Shown piece after piece: positions 42,293 to 49,925 of a stretch of 64,000 bases of DNA. How positions within the stretch are numbered: position 1 is the stretch's first letter; each line of letters begins with the position of its first letter. Source of the stretch: an uncultured Flavobacterium sp. (GTDB lineage: Bacteria > Bacteroidota > Bacteroidia > Flavobacteriales > Flavobacteriaceae); contig CAKUAD010000006.1 of assembly GCA_934636265.1 (NCBI GenBank), positions 13,807 to 77,806 on the forward strand, given 5' to 3'. A model generated the notes under the pieces. That model saw only the letters and a program-made list of their open reading frames with translations. It was not told where the DNA came from and made no database searches. The translations under genes and the position numbers were made by a program.

Positions 42293-43624
42293 CTAACGAT
42301 TGTTCAGCACAAGCACCTGGTCAGGATTAGCTGCTGCAAAGGAGAGCGCCAGCCTTACCATGTAGGGTGAACTTTTATACGGCGTAAGAAGTTCTCGGAT
42401 TGATTCCGGTTCAATGTTTTGCGCCGTGTAACCCATGCCGTAAAACACGCCATCGTCAATGAGGATGCAGCTTTGTTCGTCTTCATGCCGGCCTTTGTCG
42501 GTAATCAGCAGTGAAGGTTGTTTTTGGGAGATGTAATCGCGGGCGCGGGCCACTTTGGCGTTATGCGCTTCAACTTGCGGATAATCGGCGGCAGCAAATT
42601 CCCGTTCCTGGACGCCGTAATGACAAAACCGCTGATCGATCCCAAACGCCTCCGACAGTTCCCGCAGTCCGGAAATCGCCTCGTACAACGAATGATAGGT
42701 TCGCAAACCCTTTTGATGTCGCGAAAATCTCCCGACGGCCAGGTGCTGATGACCGCTGCGTGCCTCGTACGCAAACAACCCAAATCTGGGTTCAAACCGT
42801 TTGAGGGCGCGGTTGTGAATGGGCCAGTAGCGCTGTATTTGGGAACATTCCAGCAAAAGCGCCATCAGGTTGGTAGCGCAAACATCAAATGAAATGGCGT
42901 GGATCTCGCGCAAAAAATCCTGGCGTCGCGCCGATGTGTTTTGCCCTGAAAAGTGTTGGGTAACACGCTTTTTCAGGTGGATTGCCTTGCCAATATAGAT
43001 GATGGTTCCGGCCTTGTCGTAAAAATAATAAACCCCCGGAAGCGTCGGGAGTGCGTTGAAATCTTCCGGCGGGAGGTTGGGCGGGAGGCTTTGGGTAACC
43101 GCGCGCGTCATGCCTGAAATGGCTTCCGGATTTTTGTTCAGCAGATGTTCAAGGATCTCAAGGGCGGCGCGGGCATCGCTTCCGGCCCGGTGAAGGACGG
43201 ATCGCTCAATGGACAACTCCCGGCATAGATTGGTCAAACTGTATGACGCAAGTCCCGGAATGATTTGTCTTGCCGCCCGCATCGTACACAACTTTTTGGA
43301 CGAAAGTTCCAGCCCGCAACCGGCAAGTTCACTCTTTAGAAAGGTATAATCAAAGTTGACGTTGTGCGCCACAAAGATGCGCCCTGAAAGCAAATTGAAT
43401 ACGGTTGGTGCCACTTCGTCAAATGTAGGTGCCGTCCGTACCAGATCATCATCAATTCCCGTAAGCGCCGTGATGCTTCGCGGAATGGGTTGCCGGGGAT
43501 TCACAGGAGTTTCCCAGAAATCTATCAGCCGCCTTCCGTCGTATATCGCCACGGCAATTTCCGTAATCCGATGCCCCTTCGCGTGGCTTCCGGTGGTTTC
43601 GATATCGACGACGGCAAATTCCAT
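42293..43624 (-). CDS. DnaQ-like 3'-5' exonuclease fused to a GIY-YIG nuclease domain
   Basis: A 443-residue DNA repair type protein. The N-terminal DEDDh exonuclease domain (residues 1-170) has VVDIETTG (Asp7, Glu9), FVAHNVNFDYTFLK and the HRAGSDA box. A UvrC-like GIY-YIG domain follows (about 195-290) with LPGVYYFYDKAGTIIYIGKA and KKRVTQHF. The C-terminal part (FGLFAYEARSGHQHLAVGRF onward) is family-typical but without known function. This fusion, related to Cho/UvrC-like proteins, is known in many bacteria. The -7 box ends 4 nt before the ATG, so a leaderless mRNA is likely. Confidence 0.9.
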   Translation of the reverse strand: MEFAVVDIETTGSHAKGHRITEIAVAIYDGRRLIDFWETPVNPRQPIPRSITALTGIDDDLVRTAPTFDEVAPTVFNLLSGRIFVAHNVNFDYTFLKSELAGCGLELSSKKLCTMRAARQIIPGLASYSLTNLCRELSIERSVLHRAGSDARAALEILEHLLNKNPEAISGMTRAVTQSLPPNLPPEDFNALPTLPGVYYFYDKAGTIIYIGKAIHLKKRVTQHFSGQNTSARRQDFLREIHAISFDVCATNLMALLLECSQIQRYWPIHNRALKRFEPRFGLFAYEARSGHQHLAVGRFSRHQKGLRTYHSLYEAISGLRELSEAFGIDQRFCHYGVQEREFAAADYPQVEAHNAKVARARDYISQKQPSLLITDKGRHEDEQSCILIDDGVFYGMGYTAQNIEPESIRELLTPYKSSPYMVRLALSFAAANPDQVLVLNNR

Positions 43625-43628
43625 ACTA

Positions 43629-43636
43629 CAAAAATA
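43629..43636 (-). promoter_or_regulatory. -7 promoter element (TATTTTTG) 4 nt before the exonuclease gene
   Basis: A perfect TAnnTTTG on the minus strand, with four bases to the ATG at 43624. Confidence 0.5.
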
Positions 43637-43675
43637 CGAATGCGGTCAACGATTTTAAATTAAATCCGCCAAACG

Positions 43676-43730
43676 TGTAAACCTGCGCCCTAATGTTGTA
43701 AATCCACCGTTTTTCATCGCCCTAGATTTG
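43676..43730 (+). promoter_or_regulatory. Direct-repeat promoter of the DUF892 gene
   Basis: TGTAAA at 43676 and 43697 (21 bp apart); perfect -7 TAGATTTG at 43723-43730, whose start is 26 bp after the second copy. Confidence 0.7.
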
Positions 43731-43757
43731 TCATATCAACTTTAAAAAACATCAGTT

Positions 43758-44342
43758 ATGCCAACTATAGCCAAAAAAAGTACCAGCTCGAAAACCGCGT
43801 CCAAGACAACAACCCGCGGAACCGTAAAACCAAAATCGACTGCGGCCGATGGACTTCGCGAACTTTTTATCGATTCGCTAAAAGACATTTATTGGGCCGA
43901 GAAAGCCCTGACCAAGGCGCTCCCCAAAATGGCCAAGAATGCCACGACCAAAAAACTCGTTGAGGCAATCGACGAACACCTGGCCGTAACCGAGGAACAG
44001 GTTTCTCGACTCGAAAAAGTATTTGAAGCCATCGGGGAAAAGGCAACCGCCAAAAAATGCGAGGCCATGGATGGTCTGATTACCGAGGGCGAAGACATGC
44101 TTAAGGAAACAGAGCCCGGACCGGTTCGCGACGCGGCCATCATATCGGCTTCGCAAAAAATAGAGCACTATGAGATTGCCACCTACGGAACCCTTGCGGC
44201 ATTTGCCCGGACCTTGGGCGAGGATGAGGCAGTGTCGCTGTTGGAGGCCACCCTGCAGGAGGAAAAGGACGCCGACAAGACCCTTACGGAGGCCGCTTAT
44301 AACGACATCAATTTTGAAGCCGCCAACGAGACCGATGCTTAA
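43758..44342 (+). CDS. DUF892 (YciE/YciF) ferritin-like protein with basic N-terminal tail
   Basis: A 194-residue protein. The C-terminal 160 residues form the four-helix ferritin-like DUF892 domain (LRELFIDSLKDIYWAEKALT, EHLAVTEEQVSRLEKVFEAI, ASQKIEHYEIATYGTLAAFA, ATLQEEKDADKTLTEAAYND), with Glu and His residues suited to a di-metal site. The first 35 residues are a Lys/Thr/Ser tail like histone H1 or AlgP (AKKSTSSKTASKTTTRGTVK), absent from the short enterobacterial members and likely to bind nucleic acid. DUF892 proteins are commonly induced by general stress. It is a single-gene unit with the shared direct-repeat promoter and a terminator. Confidence 0.88.
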   Translation: MPTIAKKSTSSKTASKTTTRGTVKPKSTAADGLRELFIDSLKDIYWAEKALTKALPKMAKNATTKKLVEAIDEHLAVTEEQVSRLEKVFEAIGEKATAKKCEAMDGLITEGEDMLKETEPGPVRDAAIISASQKIEHYEIATYGTLAAFARTLGEDEAVSLLEATLQEEKDADKTLTEAAYNDINFEAANETDA

Positions 44343-44359
44343 ACCAACCTTGAATAAAG

Positions 44360-44381
44360 CCTGCTCCGGCAGGTTTTTTTC
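44360..44381 (+). terminator. Rho-independent terminator after the DUF892 gene
   Basis: CCTGC-TCCG-GCAGG hairpin followed by eight T. Confidence 0.85.
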
Positions 44382-44396
44382 TTAAACCCCAACCAC

Positions 44397-44900
44397 ATGA
44401 GATCACAAGTAGCATATTGTGCCAGGACATTGGCTGAATTGGGTTATTCGATAGCCTTTGTCGAGAGCGCATCGGCGGGACGGCTCAGTTATGAATTTTC
44501 AAAAACTGAACATTCAGGCGATGTTCTTAAAGGCGGATTGATTTGCTACGATGTGAGTTTCAAGCAGCAATTGTTGGGGATTCCGGCGGGATTGATCGAT
44601 ACCTTTACCCCTGAATCGCCCGAGGTCACCAAAGCCATGGCGGTAATCTTTGCGCGCCACCATGAAGTTGACGTTTGCGTTGCCCTGACCGGTCTTGCAA
44701 AGCCGGGGGGCAGTGAAACACCTCAAAAGCCGGTAGGGACCGTCTTTGTACACGGCGTTTTTCCCGGAATAGAGGTCTCGCGCCGGTGGGAATTCCAGGG
44801 AACGCCTGAGGAAGTCATTGAACAGGCCGTCGCATCGACCGCGCAGTTGATAACCGATACCCTTACTTATAAAAAACCGATAGATACAGACACACGGTAG
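44397..44900 (+). CDS. CinA family protein (nicotinamide-nucleotide amidase domain)
   Basis: A 167-residue protein consisting of the CinA C-terminal (PncC-like) domain only, which hydrolyses nicotinamide mononucleotide to nicotinate mononucleotide. The signature VESASAGRLSYEFSKTEHSG (about residues 21-40), the segment KGGLICYDVSFKQQLLGIPA and VDVCVALTGLAKPGG are typical; the last carries the conserved Thr-Gly. In-frame sequence after the stop belongs to a decayed dehydrogenase. The start at 44397 follows the terminator of the DUF892 gene by 16 nt. Confidence 0.88.
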   Translation: MRSQVAYCARTLAELGYSIAFVESASAGRLSYEFSKTEHSGDVLKGGLICYDVSFKQQLLGIPAGLIDTFTPESPEVTKAMAVIFARHHEVDVCVALTGLAKPGGSETPQKPVGTVFVHGVFPGIEVSRRWEFQGTPEEVIEQAVASTAQLITDTLTYKKPIDTDTR

Positions 44901-45076
44901 TATTTTGCGTTCAAAAAGTACGTCGACAAACTTTTGGAGTACATGGTAAGTGGGCGTGTCAAACTCGACGACGTCATCAGCCACCGCTTGCCGTTAAAGG
45001 GGGTATCCCATGCTATAGCATCTTTGAGAAAAAAGAAGATAACGGTACCAACGTTGTTCCGGATCCCCGGACCTGA
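44901..45076 (+). pseudogene. Remnant of a zinc-dependent alcohol dehydrogenase (C-terminus, frameshifted)
   Basis: Directly after the cinA stop, in the same frame, lies KKYVDKLLEYMVSGRVKLDD, then VISHRLPLKGVSHA, the usual C-terminal region of medium-chain zinc alcohol dehydrogenases. At CATGCTATAGC (about 45010-45020) the family sequence continues in another frame as YSIFEKKEDNGTNVVPDPRT and stop (TGA, 45074-45076), resembling the normal ending of such enzymes. The upstream three quarters of the gene, including the zinc and NAD sites, are gone. Deletion plus a one-base frameshift mark it as a pseudogene. Confidence 0.7.
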
Positions 45077-45082
45077 AAAAAG

Positions 45083-45137
45083 TATAAACGTCTAACCAAA
45101 TGATGTAAAACTTGCCCTTAATGCCTTAATACCTTGT
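45083..45137 (+). promoter_or_regulatory. Direct-repeat promoter of the 97-residue hydrophilic protein
   Basis: TATAAA at 45083 and TGTAAA at 45104 (21 bp apart); -7 TACCTTGT at 45130-45137, whose start is 26 bp after the second copy. The weakest -7 match of the six. Confidence 0.55.
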
Positions 45138-45165
45138 ATTTTATTAACCTTTAAATATATTTATT

Positions 45166-45459
45166 ATGAACAATCAGAAAAATAACCGTCGGAATGACCA
45201 TCAAGGTCGGGACATGCAGTCCAATCCAAATTTTCAGCAGCGCGAGGGCATGAATGCCGGATCGCGTGAACATGACAATGAAGCCAGGAACGCCGGATGG
45301 CGTGATACTGAGCACCGCGACCGCCAAGGCACTTCCCGCACCGACGGAACCGAGGAGGCTCATCTGGGCCAGCGCGATACTGATCGTGATCAGGACCGTT
45401 ATGCCGGAAGCCGTGAGCAAGAGAATTTGCGCGATCAAAACGATATGGGGACGCCCTAA
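45166..45459 (+). CDS. Hydrophilic disordered protein, 97 residues
   Basis: Composed almost only of Asn, Gln, Arg, Asp, Glu, Gly and Thr, with a loose internal repeat (MNAGSREHDNEARNAG and RYAGSREQENLRDQ). It has no hydrophobic core, cysteine or signal peptide. The composition is that of a hydrophilin or desiccation/osmotic-stress protein, but no defined family is recognised. It has its own direct-repeat promoter, a short leader and a strong terminator, so it is an independently regulated unit. The minus-strand frame opposite it is a composition artefact. Confidence 0.7.
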   Translation: MNNQKNNRRNDHQGRDMQSNPNFQQREGMNAGSREHDNEARNAGWRDTEHRDRQGTSRTDGTEEAHLGQRDTDRDQDRYAGSREQENLRDQNDMGTP

Positions 45460-45478
45460 CGGTTAACCATCGGTAAAG

Positions 45479-45505
45479 AAGGAGGCTAAGGCTTCCTTTT
45501 TTTTT
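45479..45505 (+). terminator. Rho-independent terminator after the hydrophilic protein gene
   Basis: AAGGAGGC-TAAG-GCTTCCTT hairpin (8 bp with one G-T pair) followed by a T-run that extends to the stop of the convergent SDR gene. Confidence 0.85.
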
Positions 45506-46382
45506 ACGTTTTAAAGTCGCCGTTTGTTTTTTTGATGGCGCGCCTTTCCCTAACCGAGGCAGGATGCGACGAGGCTACCCGTCCTTTGGTTTTGTCGCTT
45601 GGACTGTTTTGCTGCGCCATGTTTTTGGCCAGTGTGCTGTCGGGTAAAACCGCATTCATCGCATTTTGCAACTTGGTTTTCAACCCGGGAATTATGACAG
45701 CGTCTCCCGCCAACAAACCATCGTAGGCCTCCCTGGCAACGTCGGCTGGATGTTGCAGCGAACCCTCGCGATATATTTTGGTGTGTTCCATTTTGGCTTT
45801 GTGAAAAAAGTCAGTATCGGTGGCATTGGGCTGCAAAGCCGATAGGGTTACTCCGGTGTCCTTTACTTCTTGAGTCAGGGCTTCGCTAAAAGAAAGGACA
45901 AAAGCTTTTGTGGCGGCGTAAACGGAAAAAAGAGGCGATGGAATTTTGGATACTGATGAGGCAACCTGCAGGATTTTGCCGTGGCCGCGCGAGATCATGG
46001 CCGGCAGGAACAGCTTGGTCAGGCTGACCATCGAGGAAATGTTCAGGTTGATGATGTCGAGTTCGCGCCTCAGGTCAGTCTGTACAAACGCACCCCATTC
46101 ACCCTGACCTGCATTGTTGACCAAAACCTCAACTTTGATACGTTCCTTTCGGCATTCCTCATAAATGTTGAGGGCGCTTGAAGGGTTAAACAAATCGGCC
46201 TTGAGGGTATGGACTCGAATATCGGGATTCTCGGCTTTGAGCTCGGCGGCGGTAAGTATCAAATTCTCGACATGGCGCGCTACCAGCACAAGGCTGTATC
46301 CCTCACGGGCAAAAATTTTAGCCAATTCATACCCAATTCCACTCGTTGCACCCGTAATCAGTGCGTATCTGCGCAATTCCAT
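45504..46382 (-). CDS. SDR family NAD(P)-dependent oxidoreductase
   Basis: A short-chain dehydrogenase of about 292 residues. The cofactor motif TGATSGIGYELAKIF (about residues 9-23), NNAGQGEWG, the catalytic Ser in VASSVSKIPSPLFS and the YAATKAF box (Tyr-x-x-x-Lys) are present. ARH at the end of the second strand suggests NADPH preference. The C-terminal 40 residues are a polar, Lys/Ser-rich extension outside the fold. The ATG at 46382 (MELRRYAL) is chosen over a TTG three codons earlier. The substrate is unknown. Confidence 0.9.
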   Translation of the reverse strand: MELRRYALITGATSGIGYELAKIFAREGYSLVLVARHVENLILTAAELKAENPDIRVHTLKADLFNPSSALNIYEECRKERIKVEVLVNNAGQGEWGAFVQTDLRRELDIINLNISSMVSLTKLFLPAMISRGHGKILQVASSVSKIPSPLFSVYAATKAFVLSFSEALTQEVKDTGVTLSALQPNATDTDFFHKAKMEHTKIYREGSLQHPADVAREAYDGLLAGDAVIIPGLKTKLQNAMNAVLPDSTLAKNMAQQNSPSDKTKGRVASSHPASVRERRAIKKTNGDFKT

Positions 46383-46510
46383 AGTGGTCAAGTTTAAAGA
46401 TTGTCTTAAAGTTCCAAATCCATCCTTGCAAGATTTTATACAACCGGGATAAAAAGTTGTACCATTTCAATACGCCATTGCCCTGTAATTCAAAATTCAC
46501 ATTGTGGAAA

Positions 46511-46543
46511 TTTCTGTTCAATAGGCAATAAGTCGTATTTTTG
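46511..46543 (+). promoter_or_regulatory. tpx promoter
   Basis: Perfect -7 TATTTTTG at 46536-46543 with TTTC at 46511-46514 in the -33 place (21-nt spacer). The ATG follows 15 nt later. Confidence 0.6.
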
Positions 46544-46558
46544 CGTAAAACTTAAAAT

Positions 46559-47056
46559 ATGGCATCAATTACTCTTGGCGGAAATCCCGCCTCAACCATA
46601 GGCCAGCTTCCACAGGTAGGGAGCCAGGCCCCGGCGTTTAATCTTATCGACATGAACCTTGAGCGCGTTTCACTGCAGGATTATGCCGGATCGCGTATTA
46701 TCCTCAACGTGTTCCCAAGCATCGACACCGGCGTTTGCGCCACATCAACCCGAAAATTCAACGAGCGCGCCGCGTCTCTTAAAAATACCAAGGTTGTTTG
46801 CGTTTCCAAGGATCTTCCGTTTGCGTTTAAGCGTTTTTGCGGAGCCGAAGGGATTGACAATGTAGTCTGTCTGTCAGATTTTGCCACCGGCGATTTTGGA
46901 AAGCAGTACGGACTGACCATGGCCGACACCAAGCTTGCCGGGCTGCATTCACGCGCGGTGATCATCTTGGACGAAACCGGAAAAGTAATCTATACCGAGC
47001 AGGTATCTGACATAGCCAACGAACCCGATTACGAAGCTGCACTGGCTGCCCTGTAA
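46559..47056 (+). CDS. tpx: Thiol peroxidase
   Basis: A 165-residue atypical 2-Cys peroxiredoxin that reduces peroxides using thioredoxin. The peroxidatic Cys is in PSIDTGVCATSTRKF (about residue 59) and the resolving Cys in KRFCGAEGIDNV (about residue 93), the spacing typical of Tpx. The N-terminus TLGGNPASTIGQLPQVGSQAP is family-standard. It heads the unit tpx-dgkA-ftsK-lolA-lptF/G-ribB; its stop overlaps the next start by one base (TAATG). Confidence 0.95.
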   Translation: MASITLGGNPASTIGQLPQVGSQAPAFNLIDMNLERVSLQDYAGSRIILNVFPSIDTGVCATSTRKFNERAASLKNTKVVCVSKDLPFAFKRFCGAEGIDNVVCLSDFATGDFGKQYGLTMADTKLAGLHSRAVIILDETGKVIYTEQVSDIANEPDYEAALAAL

Positions 47057-47433
47057 TGGATTTTGAAAAGGACAATTCCTTTTTTGGCGGACGTCTGAAA
47101 AGCATAGGATACGCGTTTCGCGGTGCCTTTAAACTTATCACCACCGAACACAGCGTGATGGTCCAATCCTTTATTGGGCTTGGCGTGACGCTTGCGGGTT
47201 TTTGGTTTGATATCTCGGCTACCGAGTGGATGCTGCAAATCCTGGCGCTGGGGCTGGTTCTTTCCATTGAAGGGCTTAATACGGCTATCGAAAAAATATC
47301 CGATTTCATTCACCCTGATTTCCATCCCAGGATTGGTTTTATTAAGGACATTTCGGCCGGGGCCGTGCTCTTTGCTGCCTTTGCGGCCATTGCCATCGGA
47401 CTGATCATTTATTTGCCCAGGATTTTAGGGTAA
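47056..47433 (+). CDS. dgkA: Diacylglycerol kinase family protein
   Basis: A 125-residue integral membrane kinase with three helices. DgkA-type residues are visible: the amphipathic start RLKSIGYAFRGAFKLITTEH (Glu of TEH), EGLNTAIEKISDF in the middle, and KDISAGAVLFAAFAAIAIG. It phosphorylates diacylglycerol, or undecaprenol in Gram-positive relatives, linking it to lipid recycling. It overlaps tpx by one base; a possible ftsK promoter lies across its 3' end. Confidence 0.9.
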   Translation: MDFEKDNSFFGGRLKSIGYAFRGAFKLITTEHSVMVQSFIGLGVTLAGFWFDISATEWMLQILALGLVLSIEGLNTAIEKISDFIHPDFHPRIGFIKDISAGAVLFAAFAAIAIGLIIYLPRILG

Positions 47434-47439
47434 GTTTGC

Positions 47440-47447
47440 TATTTTTA
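47440..47447 (+). promoter_or_regulatory. Possible -7 element of ftsK
   Basis: TATTTTTA (7 of 8), 15 nt before the ftsK ATG, with TTTG 24 nt upstream at 47412-47415. Confidence 0.35.
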
Positions 47448-47462
47448 CACCAACTGCGCACT

Positions 47463-49922
47463 ATGGCTAAAACGGCAAAACAGGCAACTAAGACAAGCGA
47501 GAAGACTCCGCGTAAACCTTTTGTATTTACCAGGCAACACAAAGTGGTTGCAGGGATTATGCTGGTGCTCTTTTCGGTAGCGATGTTGCTGGCGTTTGTG
47601 TCGTTTTTTATTTATGGCCAGGCCGACCAGAGCACGCTGCAAGCCCTTGGCGACCGCAGTGAAAAGGCGCGCAATTGGTTGGGTAAATTTGGCGCGAACC
47701 TGGCCGACCTTTTTGTTTTTCGCGGATTTGGCGCGGCCTCCTTTATTTTCGTAAAACTCGTTTTCCTGACGGGAGCCTTTATGGTGCTCGACATCCCGAT
47801 GCGCAAACTCAAAAACACATGGTTTTGGGATTTGTTTGTCGTGGTTGTGCTGTCGGTGATTTTTGGATTCTTTGCCACTTCATTGCCGGAATTGGGCGGC
47901 ACCATCGGTTATGAGATGAACCTGTTTTTGCAGGATTATATCGGCAAGACGGGAACTTTGCTGCTGCTGATTTTTGGCGTGGTGATTTATCTGATTTTCA
48001 AAATCAAGATTTCGCCCGACGCGATCAAATCATTTTTTGAAAGGCCGGAAAAGCCTGAAGAACCGGTGCCGGCCATGGCTGATACGGGTGCTGATGTCGA
48101 TGGGATGGCCTACAATCTGGAGGAATACGCTGTCGATGAAAAAGACGACGAACTACTACCGGAGGAAGAGCCCGTACTCAAGCAGCCGTCCAAGTTTGAA
48201 ATTGACCGCGAATCGCTCAAGCCTACCATCGGACACGCATCGGAGATTGCACTCGACGTAAAGCCAAGAACACCCGAACCTGTAATGCCAGCTCCGGTAA
48301 CCGCACCTGAACCGGTGATTATCCCGACGGCCGACGAAGCCTTTGTCATTGAAAAAGCACCTGAAGAGGATTTGCTGTCAGAAAACCTGGCTGAAAAGCT
48401 GGTAGCTGATTTTGGGCTTTTTGACCCGACGCTGGAACTGTCAAACTACAAATTCCCGACGCTGGACCTGCTTAAGGATTATTCTTCGGGCGGGATTACC
48501 ATCAACCAGGAAGAACTGGAAGACAACAAAAACAACATTGTTGAGACCCTGCGCCATTACAAGATCGAGATTGCGCAGATCAAGGCAACCGTTGGACCGT
48601 CGGTAACGCTATATGAAATCGTTCCGGAGGCAGGCATCCGCATTTCCAAAATCAAAAGTCTGGAAGACGATATCGCACTCTCGCTGTCGGCACTGGGTAT
48701 CCGCATCATCGCACCGATTCCCGGAAAAGGAACCATCGGCATCGAGGTGCCCAATAAGAACCCGACCATGGTTTCAATGCGAAGCGTGATCGGATCGGCC
48801 AAATTCCAGGAAGCCGAAATGGAACTTCCGGTGGCCTTGGGCAAAACCATTTCAAACGAGACTTTCGTAGTCGATTTGGCCAAGATGCCGCACCTTTTGA
48901 TGGCGGGTGCAACCGGTCAGGGTAAGTCAGTCGGACTTAATGCCGTGCTGACGTCGCTGCTTTACAAAAAGCATCCGGCCGAGGTAAAATTTGTCCTGGT
49001 CGACCCTAAAAAAGTTGAACTTACGCTATTCAACAAAATCGAGCGTCACTATCTGGCCAAATTGCCGGACATGGAAGACGCCATCATCACCGATAACACC
49101 AAGGTCATCAACACGCTCAACTCGCTTTGTGTCGAGATGGACAACCGCTATTCCCTGCTAAAGGACGCTATGGTGCGGAACATCAAGGAATACAACGAGA
49201 AGTTCAAAGCGCGCAAACTCAATCCGGAAAACGGACACCAGTTTTTGCCTTATATCGTTTTGGTGGTCGACGAATTTGCCGACCTGATCATGACGGCGGG
49301 CAAGGAGGTCGAAACGCCAATCGCCCGACTGGCCCAACTTGCGCGTGCCATCGGGATTCACCTGATCATTGCCACCCAGCGTCCGTCGGTGAACGTTATT
49401 ACCGGTATCATCAAGGCCAACTTCCCGGCGCGTATTGCTTTTAGGGTGACGTCAAAGATTGATTCGCGCACCATTTTGGATACACAGGGAGCCGACCAGC
49501 TTATCGGGCGGGGAGATTTGCTTTACACAAACGGAAACGATCTGGTCCGCGTGCAATGCGCCTTTGTCGACACGCCCGAGGTGGAGCGCATCACCGAGTT
49601 TATCGGGGCGCAAAAGGCCTATCCAAACGCCTATTTGTTGCCTGAATTTGTGGGCGAGGACAGCGGTGTGAGTCTGGATTTTGACATCTCTGAACGCGAT
49701 CCGCTGTTCCGCGAAGCGGCCGAGGTGATTGTCACGGCCCAACAGGGTTCGGCATCATTGTTGCAACGCAAGCTCAAGTTAGGGTACAACCGCGCCGGGC
49801 GTCTGATTGACCAGCTCGAAGCGGCCGGAATCGTTGGTCCGTTTGAAGGCAGCAAAGCCCGGAACGTCAACATCCCTGATCTGACTTCGCTTGAACAGTT
49901 TTTTAATAATGAAGAATCTTAA
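47463..49922 (+). CDS. ftsK: DNA translocase FtsK
   Basis: Pumps DNA through the division septum and helps resolve chromosome dimers. From the ATG at 47463 the protein has 819 residues: four membrane helices (about 25-175), an acidic/proline linker (about 185-300), the motor domain with Walker A GATGQGKSVGLNAV and Walker B VLVVDEFADLIM, and a C-terminal gamma winged-helix (SASLLQRKLKLGYNRAGRLI), which recognises polar KOPS-like sequences. The earlier frame start at 47436 overlaps the -7 element and is not used. It is followed 3 nt later by lolA. Confidence 0.96.
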   Translation: MAKTAKQATKTSEKTPRKPFVFTRQHKVVAGIMLVLFSVAMLLAFVSFFIYGQADQSTLQALGDRSEKARNWLGKFGANLADLFVFRGFGAASFIFVKLVFLTGAFMVLDIPMRKLKNTWFWDLFVVVVLSVIFGFFATSLPELGGTIGYEMNLFLQDYIGKTGTLLLLIFGVVIYLIFKIKISPDAIKSFFERPEKPEEPVPAMADTGADVDGMAYNLEEYAVDEKDDELLPEEEPVLKQPSKFEIDRESLKPTIGHASEIALDVKPRTPEPVMPAPVTAPEPVIIPTADEAFVIEKAPEEDLLSENLAEKLVADFGLFDPTLELSNYKFPTLDLLKDYSSGGITINQEELEDNKNNIVETLRHYKIEIAQIKATVGPSVTLYEIVPEAGIRISKIKSLEDDIALSLSALGIRIIAPIPGKGTIGIEVPNKNPTMVSMRSVIGSAKFQEAEMELPVALGKTISNETFVVDLAKMPHLLMAGATGQGKSVGLNAVLTSLLYKKHPAEVKFVLVDPKKVELTLFNKIERHYLAKLPDMEDAIITDNTKVINTLNSLCVEMDNRYSLLKDAMVRNIKEYNEKFKARKLNPENGHQFLPYIVLVVDEFADLIMTAGKEVETPIARLAQLARAIGIHLIIATQRPSVNVITGIIKANFPARIAFRVTSKIDSRTILDTQGADQLIGRGDLLYTNGNDLVRVQCAFVDTPEVERITEFIGAQKAYPNAYLLPEFVGEDSGVSLDFDISERDPLFREAAEVIVTAQQGSASLLQRKLKLGYNRAGRLIDQLEAAGIVGPFEGSKARNVNIPDLTSLEQFFNNEES

Positions 49923-49925
49923 ACC

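Noticed and set aside
45151..45438. 95-codon minus-strand hydrophobic frame opposite the hydrophilic protein
   Set aside because: Antisense of Asn/Arg/Asp/Gly codons automatically gives Val/Ile/Leu-rich sequence; the plus strand has the promoter and terminator.
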